DNA from: Prevotella sp. ne3005
Lineage (GTDB): Bacteria > Bacteroidota > Bacteroidia > Bacteroidales > Bacteroidaceae
NCBI RefSeq assembly: GCF_900110085.1
Contig: NZ_FOCK01000001.1
Span: forward strand, 62,001 to 126,000
DNA: 64,000 nucleotides
Direction of reading: 5' to 3'
A model generated the notes under the pieces. That model saw only the letters and a list, made by a program, of their open reading frames with translations. It was not told where the DNA came from and searched no databases. This document shows positions 1 through 8,347 of the stretch, piece by piece; position 1 is the first letter of the stretch, and each line of letters starts with the position of its first letter. The translations under genes and the position numbers were made by a program.

Positions 1-1
1 T

Positions 2-595
2 GAGACCAACGACTACTTCGGTAAGGGACTCTCAGGCGGTCGCATCTCGATTCTTCCCCCAGCACGTAGTGGTGAGGATTTCAAGGCAGAAGACAATATC
101 ATCGCTGGTAATACGGGTCTCTATGGCGCCACCTCTGGTGAGCTTTATATCAATGGTAAGGTGGGCGAACGCTTTGGCGTACGCAACTCTGGTGCCATTG
201 CCGTCATTGAGGGTGCAGGCGACCACTGCTGTGAGTATATGACTGGCGGACGTGTGGTGGTATTAGGCAAGACAGGCCGTAACTTCGCTGCAGGTATGAG
301 TGGTGGTGTGGCATACGTCTATGACCCTGACCACACTTTCGACTACTTCTGTAATATGGATATGGTAGAACTCTCGCTGGTTGAGGACTCCGTATCGCGC
401 AAGGAATTGTTAGAGCTCATCCGTCAGCACTATCTGCACACAGGCTCCGCCCTCGCAGGTCGGATGCTCGACAACTGGCAGCGTTACATCGAGGACTTCA
501 TCCAGGTGGTACCTATCGAGTACAAGCGCGTGCTGCAGGAAGAGCAGAACAAAAAGCTGCAGGAGAAGATAGCAAATATCCAGCGCGACTATTAA
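2..595 (+). CDS. gltB: Glutamate synthase large subunit, C-terminal part (5' end outside window)
   Basis: About 197 residues of the C-terminal end, open from the first bases of the window; the start codon lies upstream. The repeated glycine pattern (GKGLSGGRISILPP, then GNTGLYGATSGELYINGKVG and GDHCCEYMTGGRVVVLG) is the GXGXG beta-helix domain that closes the glutamate synthase alpha subunit. In that family the subunit makes two glutamates from glutamine and 2-oxoglutarate, with electrons from the beta subunit, which is encoded next. Only this terminal structural domain can be judged; the amidotransferase and FMN domains are out of view. The stop is followed by a TTCAAT microrepeat and then gltD, so the two are likely one transcript. 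Confidence 0.93.
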   Translation, partial: ETNDYFGKGLSGGRISILPPARSGEDFKAEDNIIAGNTGLYGATSGELYINGKVGERFGVRNSGAIAVIEGAGDHCCEYMTGGRVVVLGKTGRNFAAGMSGGVAYVYDPDHTFDYFCNMDMVELSLVEDSVSRKELLELIRQHYLHTGSALAGRMLDNWQRYIEDFIQVVPIEYKRVLQEEQNKKLQEKIANIQRDY

Positions 596-631
596 TGTTC
601 AATGTTCAATCATCAATGTTCAATAGATAAA
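596..631. repeat. TTCAAT-type intergenic microrepeat between gltB and gltD
   Basis: The gap between gltB and gltD is made almost entirely of the unit (a)atgttcaat, about three imperfect copies. Similar TTCAAT or ATTGAA tracts lie at 2834-2870, 41150-41175, 48579-48608 and 55583-55619. An in-frame ATG at 602 inside the repeat could extend gltD, but it would encode repeat-derived residues. Confidence 0.75.
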
Positions 632-2002
632 ATGGGAAATCCAAAAGCATTTTTAGAGATACACCGCCAGGAGGCGGGTTACCGTCCGATTCACGATAGA
701 ATCCACGACTTTGGCGAGGTAGAACAGACGCTCAACACTCGCGAACGCAAACTGCAGGCCTCGCGCTGCATGGACTGTGGCGTGCCCTTCTGTCACTGGG
801 CTTGTCCGTTGGGCAACAAGGCTCCGGAATGGAACGATGCCCTCTACAAAGGAGACTGGGAGCTTGCCTATCGTCTGATTACCAGCACCAACCCCTTCCC
901 AGAGTTCACAGGTCGTATCTGCCCTGCCCTCTGCGAGAAAGCCTGCGTGCTCAACCGTTTTAACCATGAGCCCACCACCAATCGTGAAGACGAGTGTGCC
1001 ATCATCGAGGCTGCTTTCCGTGAAGGTTTCATCCAGCCTCACACCGACATCGTACGCAATGGAAAGAAGGTGGCCGTCATTGGCGCTGGTCCTGCAGGAC
1101 TCGCTGCAGCCAACGATCTCAACCTCATGGGTTACAGCGTGACAGTATTCGAGAAGAATGAGGCCGCTGGCGGACTGCTCCGCTATGGCATCCCCAACTT
1201 CAAACTCAACAAGGCCATCATCGATCGTCGCATCGCCCTCCTCGAGGCCGAAGGCATTGCGTTCCGCTATGGCACAGCCATAGCCCTAGAGGACCTAGGA
1301 AATCTAGGCAATCCTAGGATATCCTACGATGCCTACGTCATCGCCACAGGCACGCCTACCGCCCGCGATCTGAAGGCCCCTGGCCGCGAACTCAAAGGCA
1401 TACACTTCGCCCTCGAACTGCTCTCACAGCAAAACCGTGTGCTGGCAGGCATAGAATTCTCCAAGGACGAGCGCATCACCGCCAAGGGCAAAGACGTACT
1501 CGTGATTGGTGGTGGTGATACGGGTAGCGACTGTATTGGTACAGCCCATCGTCAGGGTTGTAAGAGCGTCACTCAGATTGAGATCATGCCTAAGCCTGTG
1601 GAGGGTCCCGAGGATCCCCAGAACCCCTGGCCCAACTGGCCCCGCACGCTCAAAACCACCTCGAGTCACGAAGAGGGCTGTACACGTCGCTGGAACATCA
1701 ACACCCTCGAGTTCATAGGCGAAAACGGCAAACTCACTGGCGTCAAGGTGCAGGAGATTGACTGGAAGCCCAATCCAGAGGGTGGTCGCCCCATCATGGT
1801 CGAGAAAGGCAAGCCAGAGATTATCAAGGCCGAGCTCGTGCTCCTCGCCATGGGATTCCTGAAGCCCGAACATCCTGAGTATCCCCAGAATGTCTTCGTC
1901 TGCGGCGACTCTGCCAATGGTGCTTCACTCGTGGTGCGCGCCATGGCCAGCGGTAAGCAGACAGCATTGAGAGTAAACGAGTTTTTAAAGGTAAAAAGGT
2001 AA
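632..2002 (+). CDS. gltD: Glutamate synthase small subunit (NADPH, Fe-S/FAD)
   Basis: 456 aa. It supplies electrons from NADPH through FAD and 4Fe-4S clusters to the large subunit just upstream. Cysteines 46, 49, 54 and 58 and again 97, 101 and 105 form the N-terminal cluster ligands. GAGPAG near residue 151 is the FAD dinucleotide fold and GGGDTGSD near 292 the NADPH fold. I chose ATG 632 (MGNPKAFLEIHRQEAGYRP), the usual family N-terminus, over ATG 602, which lies in an intergenic repeat. Residues about 218-231 (around LEDLGNLGNPRIS) are coded by a CCTAGG-type microrepeat and look like an in-frame insertion. The last codons and the stop lie in a GTAAAAAGG repeat, so the C-terminus VKR is repeat-derived. 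Confidence 0.95.
   Translation: MGNPKAFLEIHRQEAGYRPIHDRIHDFGEVEQTLNTRERKLQASRCMDCGVPFCHWACPLGNKAPEWNDALYKGDWELAYRLITSTNPFPEFTGRICPALCEKACVLNRFNHEPTTNREDECAIIEAAFREGFIQPHTDIVRNGKKVAVIGAGPAGLAAANDLNLMGYSVTVFEKNEAAGGLLRYGIPNFKLNKAIIDRRIALLEAEGIAFRYGTAIALEDLGNLGNPRISYDAYVIATGTPTARDLKAPGRELKGIHFALELLSQQNRVLAGIEFSKDERITAKGKDVLVIGGGDTGSDCIGTAHRQGCKSVTQIEIMPKPVEGPEDPQNPWPNWPRTLKTTSSHEEGCTRRWNINTLEFIGENGKLTGVKVQEIDWKPNPEGGRPIMVEKGKPEIIKAELVLLAMGFLKPEHPEYPQNVFVCGDSANGASLVVRAMASGKQTALRVNEFLKVKR
1283..1325 (+). repeat. CCTAGG microrepeat inside gltD
   Basis: Inside the gltD reading frame the core ctagg/cctagg recurs at close spacing (cctaga, cctagga, ctaggca, cctaggat, then a decayed atcctac). The tract keeps the frame and encodes a short Leu/Gly/Asn-rich stretch between conserved parts of the FAD domain. 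It resembles an AT/CTAG microrepeat more than ordinary coding sequence. Confidence 0.6.
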
Positions 2003-2030
2003 AAGGGTAAAAAAGTAAAAAGGTAATAAT
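1988..2030 (+). repeat. GTAAAAAGG microrepeat at the gltD/dapF junction
   Basis: Four to five copies of a 7-9 base unit (gtaaaaagg, gtaaaaggg, taaaaaagt, aaaaaggta) cover the gltD stop codon and the whole gap to dapF. The same unit in reverse orientation fills the gap between the GH57 gene and the glycogen synthase-type gene at 14843-14878, so it is a dispersed family. Confidence 0.75.
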
Positions 2031-2834
2031 ATGATTAGGATCCCATTCACCAAGATGCACGGCTGCGGCAACGACTACATCTATGTCGACACCATGAGCC
2101 ATCCCATCGCCGACCCTGTGGCAGCTGCGATTGCCTGGAGCGATCGGCATAAGGGCATCGGCTCCGACGGACTGGTGCTCATCGGAAAATCCTCGATCCC
2201 TGAGGCCGACTTCTCCATGCGCATCTTCAATGCCGACGGTTCTGAAGCCATGATGTGCGGCAATGCATCGCGGTGTATCGGGAAATACCTTTACGAGCGC
2301 GGCCTCACCAATCAGGAAGAGATCCGTCTGCTGACCCTCTCTGGCGTCAAGACCCTCCAGCTACACGTCAGCAATGGCATCGTAGAAAGCGTCACCGTCG
2401 ACATGCTCGAGCCTGTCTTCAACAACGAAGAGCAGTTCATTGGCTCGCGCGCCACAGGCAAGGGTACCTTTGTTTCCATGGGCAACCCCCACTACGTGAT
2501 CTTCACTGACAATGTGGATCAGGTGGGTGAATCAGGGCGCGTGCTCGAGAATCACCCTGCCTTCCCCCAGCGTTGTAACATCGAGTTTGCGCATGTGGAG
2601 GCCGACGGCACCATCCGCACCCGTGTGTGGGAGCGTGGCAGTGGCATCACCCTGGCCTGTGGAACAGGTGCTTGTGCCACGGCTGTAGCTGCCGCCCTCA
2701 CAGGCAAGGCTGGTCGTAAGTCAGAGATCGTGATGGATGGTGGCACACTCACCATCGAGTGGTGCAAAAGTGATAATCACGTCTACATGACAGGCCCCGC
2801 AGCCTTCGTCTTCGACGGCAACATCGAAATTTAA
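2031..2834 (+). CDS. dapF: Diaminopimelate epimerase
   Basis: 267 aa, normal length. It converts LL-diaminopimelate to the meso form for peptidoglycan and lysine synthesis. Both catalytic cysteines of the two-base mechanism are visible: Cys76 in MMCGNASRC and Cys210 in [11 protein letters not shown]. The N-terminal [15 protein letters not shown] is the family signature. It lies between gltD and dapL; DapL makes LL-diaminopimelate, so dapL and dapF form consecutive steps. The start is the only ATG before the conserved N-terminus and follows the repeat at 1988-2030 directly, with no recognisable Shine-Dalgarno sequence. Confidence 0.96.
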   Translation: MIRIPFTKMHGCGNDYIYVDTMSHPIADPVAAAIAWSDRHKGIGSDGLVLIGKSSIPEADFSMRIFNADGSEAMMCGNASRCIGKYLYERGLTNQEEIRLLTLSGVKTLQLHVSNGIVESVTVDMLEPVFNNEEQFIGSRATGKGTFVSMGNPHYVIFTDNVDQVGESGRVLENHPAFPQRCNIEFAHVEADGTIRTRVWERGSGITLACGTGACATAVAAALTGKAGRKSEIVMDGGTLTIEWCKSDNHVYMTGPAAFVFDGNIEI

Positions 2835-2870
2835 TTTTCAATCTTCAATTTTCAATTTTCAATTAATAAC
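2834..2870. repeat. TTCAAT microrepeat between dapF and dapL
   Basis: The dapF-dapL gap is three to four tandem copies of tttcaatt/ttcaatc. It belongs to the same family as 596-631. No hairpin is seen, so it probably does not terminate transcription. Confidence 0.7.
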
Positions 2871-2872
2871 AT

Positions 2873-4111
2873 ATGGCTTTAGTAAACATTCATTTCCTGA
2901 ACCTGCAGAACAACTACCTGTTCGCCGACATTGCCAAAAAGGTCAATGCCTTCAAGGTGATGCACCCCAAGGCCGACGTTATCTCCCTGGGTATCGGCGA
3001 CGTCACCCAGCCACTGGCACCAGCCGTCATAGAGGCCATGCACAAGGCTGCACACGAAATGGGCACCAGCAAAGGCTTTCGCGGGTATGGTCCTGAACAG
3101 GGCTACGACTTCCTCCGTGAAGCCATCCTCAAGAACGATTTCCTGCCACGTGGCGTACACCTCAATATCGACGAAATCTTCATCAACGACGGCGCAAAGA
3201 GCGATACTGGCAACTTCCAGGAGCTGCTCCATTGGGACAACTTCATTGGTGTCACCGACCCCATCTACCCCGTCTATATCGACTCCAACGTGATGATTGG
3301 CCGCTGTGGCACCTACCGCGACGGACGCTGGACCAATGTGCGCTACCTGCCCACCACGGCAGAGAATGGTTTTGTGCCAGAACTGCCCAAGGGCCGCCCC
3401 GTTGATGTCATCTACCTGTGCTATCCCAACAACCCCACAGGCACCGTCATCACCAAGCCTGAGTTGCGCAAATGGGTGAACTACGCCCTGAAGAACGATG
3501 CCCTCATCCTTTACGATGCCGCCTATGCCGCCTATATCCGCGACCCCGAGATACCCCGCTCGATCTACGAGATCCGTGGTGCCCGCAAGTGTGCCGTCGA
3601 GTTCCACTCGTTCTCGAAAACAGCAGGTTTCACAGGCGTCCGCTGTGGCTACACCGTCGTTCCTAAGGAAGTCAGCGTCTCTACCTTCGAGGGTGAGCGC
3701 ATCTCGCTCAATCAGCTCTGGCTGCGTCGACAGTGCACCAAGTTCAATGGCACCAGTTACATCTCCCAGCGCGCCGCCGAAGCCATCTATACCCCAGAGG
3801 GCAAGCAACAGATCCAGCAGACCATCGACTACTATATGGACAACGCCCACCGCATGCTCACCAAGCTGCGCCAACTCGGCTACGAGGTCTATGGTGGTGA
3901 GAACGCTCCTTATATCTGGATGCGCACACCCGACAGCATGGGCTCCTGGCAGTTTTTCGAGGCCCTGCTCTACGGTGCCAATGTGGTCTGCACCCCAGGC
4001 GTCGGCTTCGGCCCCAGTGGCGAGGGCTACGTGCGCTTCACCGCCTTTGGCAGTCACGAGTTAACAGAAGAAGCATTAACGAGAATAGAAAATTGGACTA
4101 AGTCACATTAA
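2873..4111 (+). CDS. dapL: LL-diaminopimelate aminotransferase
   Basis: 412 aa, a fold-type I PLP aminotransferase. In the known DapL route it converts tetrahydrodipicolinate and glutamate straight to LL-diaminopimelate. The N-terminus ([18 protein letters not shown], then [12 protein letters not shown]) and [10 protein letters not shown] are diagnostic of DapL rather than other aminotransferases. Lys249 in [15 protein letters not shown] is the PLP Schiff-base lysine, and the Arg ending the substrate-binding motif follows. It uses glutamate as amino donor, which fits its place behind glutamate synthase and in front of glutamine synthetase. A long antisense open frame (2879-4057) is a codon-bias shadow. 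Confidence 0.95.
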   Translation: MALVNIHFLNLQNNYLFADIAKKVNAFKVMHPKADVISLGIGDVTQPLAPAVIEAMHKAAHEMGTSKGFRGYGPEQGYDFLREAILKNDFLPRGVHLNIDEIFINDGAKSDTGNFQELLHWDNFIGVTDPIYPVYIDSNVMIGRCGTYRDGRWTNVRYLPTTAENGFVPELPKGRPVDVIYLCYPNNPTGTVITKPELRKWVNYALKNDALILYDAAYAAYIRDPEIPRSIYEIRGARKCAVEFHSFSKTAGFTGVRCGYTVVPKEVSVSTFEGERISLNQLWLRRQCTKFNGTSYISQRAAEAIYTPEGKQQIQQTIDYYMDNAHRMLTKLRQLGYEVYGGENAPYIWMRTPDSMGSWQFFEALLYGANVVCTPGVGFGPSGEGYVRFTAFGSHELTEEALTRIENWTKSH

Positions 4112-4123
4112 AACAACACAATT

Positions 4124-6337
4124 ATGGAAGCATTAAGATTTCAGGTTGTCGGTGAGGCATTCAAGAAGAAGCCCCTCGACGTAAAAACACCAAGTGAGAG
4201 ACCTTACGAGTATTTTGGTAAGAAGGTCTTCAATCGTGAGAAGATGTACAAGTACCTGCCGAAGCAGGTCTACGAGAAGATGATCGATGTGATGGACAAT
4301 GGTGCCCGTCTGGATCGTGATATCGCCGATGCTGTGGCCTCAGGCATGAAGCAGTGGGCCGTAGAGAACGGCGTTACCCACTACACCCACTGGTTCCAGC
4401 CTCTGACGGAAGGAACGGCCGAGAAACACGACTCTTTCATCGAGCACGATGGCAAGGGCGGCATGGTAGAGGAGTTCACAGGTAAGCTGCTCGTACAGCA
4501 GGAGCCCGATGCCTCTTCCTTCCCCTCTGGCGGTATCCGCTCCACCTTCGAGGCCCGTGGCTACTCCGCCTGGGATCCCACATCGCCCGTCTTCATCATC
4601 GACGACACGCTGTGTATCCCCACCGTCTTCATCTCTTACAGCGGTGAGGCCCTCGACTACAAGGCTCCGCTGAAGCGCGCCCTGCATGCCGTCAACGTAG
4701 CTGCCACAGAGGTATGCCACTATTTCGATCCCGCCGTGAAGAAGGTTCAGAGCAACCTCGGCTGGGAGCAGGAGTACTTCCTCGTGGACGAGGGACTCTA
4801 TGCCGCCCGTCCCGACCTGCTGCTCACAGGCCGTACCCTCATGGGCCACGACTCTGCCAAGAACCAGCAGATGGACGACCACTACTTTGGCGCCATCCCT
4901 GAGCGTGTGGCAGCCTTCATGCGCGACCTCGAGATCCAGGCCCTCGAACTGGGCGTCCCCTGTAAGACCCGCCACAACGAGGTAGCCCCCAACCAGTTTG
5001 AACTCGCTCCTATCTTCGAAGAGACCAACCTCGCCGTCGACCATAACATGATGCTCATGTCGCTCATGAAGAAGGTGGCTCGCAAACACGGTTTCCGCGT
5101 GTTGCTCCACGAGAAGCCCTTCGCAGGCATCAACGGCTCCGGAAAACACAACAACTGGTCGCTGAGCACCGACAACGGCATTCTGCTCCACGCCCCTGGC
5201 AAGACCGCCGAGGCCAACCTGCGCTTCGCCACGTTCATCGTCGAGACGCTGATGGGTGTCTATAAGCACAACGGACTGCTCAAGGCCTCTATCATGAGCG
5301 CCACCAACGCCCATCGTCTGGGTGCCAACGAGGCACCTCCCGCCATCGTTTCATCGTTCCTCGGCAAGCAGGTGAGCGAACTGCTCGACCACATCGAGAA
5401 AGCCGACAAGGACTTCCTCTCCATGGCTGGCAAGCAGGGTCTGAAGATGGACATCCCCGAGATTCCTGAGCTGCTCATCGACAATACCGACCGTAACCGT
5501 ACGTCGCCCTTCGCCTTCACTGGCAACCGCTTCGAGTTCCGTGCCGTAGGTTCTGAGGCCAACTGTGCCAGCGCCATGATCGCCCTCAACAGTGCCGTAG
5601 CCGAGGCCCTCGCCGACTTCAAGAAGCGCGTCGACGCCCGCATCCCTGAGTTCGAGAAGAAGCTCGCTGGCTCTGACCACAGCGCCAAGTTCCACGCCAT
5701 CATCGACGTGCTCCGCGAGGACATCAAGACCTGTAAGCCCATCCGCTTCGACGGCAACGGCTACAGCGACGAGTGGGTCATCGAGGCCGAGAAGCGTGGT
5801 CTCGACGTGGAGAAGAGCTGCCCGAAGATCTTCGAGCGTTACCTCGACAAAGAGAGCATTGATATGTTCGAGAGTCTGGGCGTGATGACCAAGAAAGAGC
5901 TGGAAGCCCGCAACGAGGTGAAATGGGAGACCTACACCAAGAAGATTCAGATTGAGGCCCGTGTATTGGGCGACCTGTCGATGAACCATATCATCCCCGT
6001 GGCCACCACCTACCAGAGCCAGTTGCTGAAGAATGTCGACAGCGTGTCAACCGTCTTCCCCATCGACAAGGCCGAGAAGCTCAACGCCCGCAACCTCAAG
6101 ATTATCGAGGAGATTGCCGAGCGCACCAGCGCCATTGAGAAAGGTGTCGAGGAACTTGTCAACGCCCGTAAGCTCGCTAACAAGATTGACGACGAGCATG
6201 AGAAGGCCATCGCCTACCACGACAAGGTTGAGCCAAAGCTCGACGAGATCCGTTACCAGATTGACAAGCTGGAGCTCATCGTCGACGACAGCCTCTGGCC
6301 GCTGCCGAAGTATCGCGAATTGCTGTTTATACGATAA
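4124..6337 (+). CDS. glnN: Glutamine synthetase, type III
   Basis: 737 aa, the size of the GSIII family (about 700-730 aa, much longer than GlnA type I). It makes glutamine from glutamate and ammonia with ATP. The N-terminal region (SERPYEYFGKKVFN), the block around HYTHWFQPLTEGTAEKHDSF, EFTGKLLVQQEPDASSFPSGG, and the ATP/ammonia-site block GINGSGKHNNWSLS near residue 340 are all GSIII features. It is 12 bp downstream of dapL and the last gene before a strong terminator, so gltB-gltD-dapF-dapL-glnN probably form one nitrogen-assimilation transcript. No separate promoter is evident before it. Confidence 0.96.
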   Translation: MEALRFQVVGEAFKKKPLDVKTPSERPYEYFGKKVFNREKMYKYLPKQVYEKMIDVMDNGARLDRDIADAVASGMKQWAVENGVTHYTHWFQPLTEGTAEKHDSFIEHDGKGGMVEEFTGKLLVQQEPDASSFPSGGIRSTFEARGYSAWDPTSPVFIIDDTLCIPTVFISYSGEALDYKAPLKRALHAVNVAATEVCHYFDPAVKKVQSNLGWEQEYFLVDEGLYAARPDLLLTGRTLMGHDSAKNQQMDDHYFGAIPERVAAFMRDLEIQALELGVPCKTRHNEVAPNQFELAPIFEETNLAVDHNMMLMSLMKKVARKHGFRVLLHEKPFAGINGSGKHNNWSLSTDNGILLHAPGKTAEANLRFATFIVETLMGVYKHNGLLKASIMSATNAHRLGANEAPPAIVSSFLGKQVSELLDHIEKADKDFLSMAGKQGLKMDIPEIPELLIDNTDRNRTSPFAFTGNRFEFRAVGSEANCASAMIALNSAVAEALADFKKRVDARIPEFEKKLAGSDHSAKFHAIIDVLREDIKTCKPIRFDGNGYSDEWVIEAEKRGLDVEKSCPKIFERYLDKESIDMFESLGVMTKKELEARNEVKWETYTKKIQIEARVLGDLSMNHIIPVATTYQSQLLKNVDSVSTVFPIDKAEKLNARNLKIIEEIAERTSAIEKGVEELVNARKLANKIDDEHEKAIAYHDKVEPKLDEIRYQIDKLELIVDDSLWPLPKYRELLFIR

Positions 6338-6366
6338 ATAAGCCATTTTTAAGGCATTCAATTCTG

Positions 6367-6404
6367 ACGACTCCCCGCTGCGACAGCGCGGAGTCGTTTT
6401 ATTC
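6367..6404 (+). terminator. Intrinsic terminator after glnN
   Basis: GC-rich hairpin with arms acgactcc and ggagtcgt plus an inner cgctg/cagcg pair, followed by a T run (gtcgttttatt). It lies between the convergent glnN and the outer-membrane protein gene. Confidence 0.85.
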
Positions 6405-6440
6405 ATAAAAACAGGAAAATGGGGGACTCGATTTGTTGGT

Positions 6441-7043
6441 TCAGTCGCTTTGATATGGAGGGAGGGCATAGGATTGCTTGCGGCCTTCTACGGAGAGCTG
6501 GATGTAGAAGGAGGGGCTGAAATTATATTTCAGGGCGGCACCGAGGCGGTCGCCTAAATCCATCATATTATAATAAGGAAAGGGAACCTTGGGGCGCATG
6601 AGCGACTTCTGACCGTAGAGATAGCCCTCCCAACGGTCGCTGAACTTGTAGCCGAGCACGGCACTCAGTCCCGCATCACGAAGATTCCTGCCACCCCAGT
6701 CGGCATTGAGGAAGTAGCCTCCGATGGCCAGCGACAGCTTGTCGTTGAAGGGCAGAGCATACATGCCACTCACGTTCTGGGAGAAGCCAGCCCCACTGGG
6801 AGCGTATTTGCCAAAGCCCGTAAAGACGCTGGCACCAAGGTTCACGTTCAGCCCCCGATGCAAGTCCCAGTCGTGATAGCCCATCAGGCCGTAGCTCATG
6901 GGCCAACGGTTGATGTAGTGCATCTGCCCAAGGTTGTTGAGCGGAGGCAGATGGAGCGTGGAGTCAGGCAGCAGCGTCTCCTGAGCCCTCGACGTGAGGG
7001 CTGTCAGCAACAGCAGAGCGGTGAACAATATCTTGCGAATCAT
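6441..7043 (-). CDS. Small secreted outer-membrane beta-barrel-like protein
   Basis: 200 aa, function not recognised. An N-terminal signal peptide (MIRKILFTALLLLTALTSRAQ) is followed by a mature part rich in Gly, Tyr and Phe with alternating patterns (LNVNLGASVFTGFGKY, KLSLAIGGYFLNADW, GAALKYNFSPSFYIQLSV). This suggests an eight-strand-like barrel in the outer membrane. It ends with polar residues rather than an aromatic final strand, so the barrel may be incomplete. The ATG sits 4 bp after a TAAATTTG -7 box (7048-7055), with CAAA, the reverse of TTTG, at 7077-7080. This predicts a leaderless message. It stands alone, convergent with glnN. Confidence 0.75.
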   Translation of the reverse strand: MIRKILFTALLLLTALTSRAQETLLPDSTLHLPPLNNLGQMHYINRWPMSYGLMGYHDWDLHRGLNVNLGASVFTGFGKYAPSGAGFSQNVSGMYALPFNDKLSLAIGGYFLNADWGGRNLRDAGLSAVLGYKFSDRWEGYLYGQKSLMRPKVPFPYYNMMDLGDRLGAALKYNFSPSFYIQLSVEGRKQSYALPPYQSD

Positions 7044-7047
7044 GGTG

Positions 7048-7080
7048 CAAATTTACGCATTTAGGGCGATACTCAGCAAA
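7048..7080 (-). promoter_or_regulatory. Bacteroidetes-type promoter of the 6441-7043 gene
   Basis: On the minus strand TTTG (7077-7080), 21 bp, then TAAATTTG (7048-7055). The last G is four bases before the ATG. Confidence 0.6.
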
Positions 7081-7158
7081 TAAGCAAGATTATTTAGCAC
7101 TTTCTTTTCTCTTTTAACCATCATATTAATAATCATCAGCTACAAGAAAAAAAAACAT

Positions 7159-7392
7159 AACTGACACTTCTTACACTTCTGCTATAATCAACTGATTATA
7201 AGACGATTACAGAGATTTGTATCTGACACTTAACTGACACCCGAACTGACACCTAAATTTTCAAAGAAGTTTTGCAATAAGTTAAAATATTTGTTTAGGT
7301 GTCAGTTCGGGTGTCAGTTAGGTGTTAGTTCTATAAGTCCACAACATACTGGAAGTCAGTGTGTTATAGCAGAAGTGTAAGAAGTGTCAGTT
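7159..7392. repeat. 234-bp imperfect inverted repeat with TGACAC repeats
   Basis: The outer arms 7159-7187 and 7364-7392 are a perfect 29-bp inverted pair, beginning aactgacacttcttacac. The inner arms 7232-7257 and 7294-7319 are a perfect 26-bp inverted pair, beginning aactgacacccgaactga. The segments between the arms have diverged. TGACAC occurs repeatedly, on the left arm in one orientation and on the right arm in the other. No coding capacity is seen. It fills most of the 500-bp gap between 7043 and 7568. Confidence 0.85.
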
Positions 7393-7440
7393 AATTTCTA
7401 ATTACTATATTATCTTATGCGTATAGAGAATAAGAGAACA

Positions 7441-7465
7441 AGAACAAAACAAATTGTTTTGTTCT
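7441..7465. promoter_or_regulatory. 25-bp palindrome with AAACAA-n-TTGTTT core
   Basis: Arms of 12 bp (agaacaaaacaa / ttgttttgttct) around one central A. It could be an operator or a weak hairpin. The same core recurs 67 bp downstream. Confidence 0.5.
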
Positions 7466-7508
7466 CGTTAAGACTATCTCTTATGATGAAAGAAACTATC
7501 TAAAGCAA

Positions 7509-7529
7509 AGTAAAACAACTTGTTTTACT
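7509..7529. promoter_or_regulatory. 21-bp palindrome with the same AAACAA-n-TTGTTT core
   Basis: Arms of 10 bp (agtaaaacaa / ttgttttact) around one C, just downstream of the broken ADP-ribosylglycohydrolase gene (which reads leftward). On the minus strand it may act as that gene's terminator; the shared core with 7441-7465 also suits a binding site. Confidence 0.45.
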
Positions 7530-7567
7530 AAGAAAGAAACGTTGAAGTAGATGAGTTAAATCCTTTG

Positions 7568-8107
7568 TTATACTAATGTTTGCATACGCTTCAATATCAT
7601 GAGGAACCAATTCTTATCCTCCTCAGTAGCGTGTTCATAGGCCCAGTGATTGAAGTATCTCCATTTTGAGAAAAGACCTGAGCCCAAAGCCTCAAGGTTA
7701 TTCATTTCGTTGATCATTGATGATAAACCTTTATTTGATCGCCACGCCTCTCGCCCATAAGTCATAGTAAAGCTTTCGCCACAATCCATATCAAAACCTA
7801 AGCTCCAACATTCATCAGGAAAATCTGGAGAATCGAACAGGTCATAATAAGATGCTGACTTAGGATCAAAATCGTTAAGGAAGTAATTGATATACTTCTC
7901 TGTGAACTCCTTGAGGGAGATAGTCTTTATCAGTTTACTCCTCTTCCATTTTCGCAAGAGGCTCTTCATCCTGTCATCGAGGAATGATAGAGCTTGTTTC
8001 TTTATTTTCTCGGGGATTCCCCAGATAGCTTCTGCTATGCTGCCAACAATGGCACCAAGTGTATCAGCATGTAGCTAATGTTGTAACTTACAATCTTCAT
8101 ACGCTTT
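7568..8107 (-). pseudogene. Broken ADP-ribosylglycohydrolase-family gene, 3' part
   Basis: Reading leftward from about 8107, the frame gives AYEDCKLQH, an in-frame TAG at 8075-8077, then LHADTLGAIVGSIAEAIWG. That is the C-terminal metal-site region of the DraG/ADP-ribosylglycohydrolase family, where GGDTDT(L/I)GAIVGGIAEAYYG is usual. Translation could restart at ATG 7969 (MKSLLRKWKRSKLIKT) and give 133 aa ending in a tail with CWSLGFDMDCGESF and WRYFNHWAYEHATEEDKNWF. I take the tail as the C-terminal extension of the original enzyme. The N-terminal two thirds and one Asp-rich metal motif are missing, so no activity is expected. It lies in the AT-rich patch. The family assignment comes from motif memory. 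Confidence 0.6.
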
Positions 8108-8217
8108 AATCTTGTTTCTGGGTGCAAATATAAGGTAGGGGTGTATCATAAGTCGTATCACCCCCTCAAGATTTAACTTTCTTTATAGAAAAGATATATT
8201 TTGCTTGTTATGGTAGG

Positions 8218-8237
8218 TAAATCAACGAGCCCAAATT
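8218..8237. repeat. Left copy of 20-bp direct repeat
   Basis: taaatcaacgagcccaaatt is found here and again at 9137-9156 in the same orientation, 919 bp apart. The pair brackets the candidate small RNA and the 138-aa protein gene. Confidence 0.8.
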
Positions 8238-8312
8238 TGGGCAGGTTAAAGCCACGATGTGCAGCCACAATGCCTAATTTTCCCTCACTATTAAAAAATT
8301 CTCTCAAAAAAG

Positions 8313-8343
8313 TTTGTAAATTCAAGAAAATATGCTAACTTTG
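8313..8343 (+). promoter_or_regulatory. Promoter of the candidate small RNA
   Basis: TTTG at 8313-8316, 19 bp, TAACTTTG at 8336-8343: a full match to the Bacteroidetes sigma-A consensus. No credible protein-coding frame follows on this strand. Confidence 0.7.
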
Positions 8344-8347
8344 CACC

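Larger units (their letters stand above)
8108..8347. other. Non-coding AT-rich gap
   Basis: No gene is visible. It holds a short hairpin (ggggtg at about 8137, cacccc at about 8158), the left copy of a 20-bp direct repeat (8218-8237, whose end forms the palindrome gcccaaatttgggc), and the promoter of the candidate small RNA. Confidence 0.6.

Noticed and set aside
2879..4057. Long open frame antisense to dapL (392 codons)
   Set aside because: Mirror of a strongly biased coding gene; no promoter, no domain, and dapL is certain.
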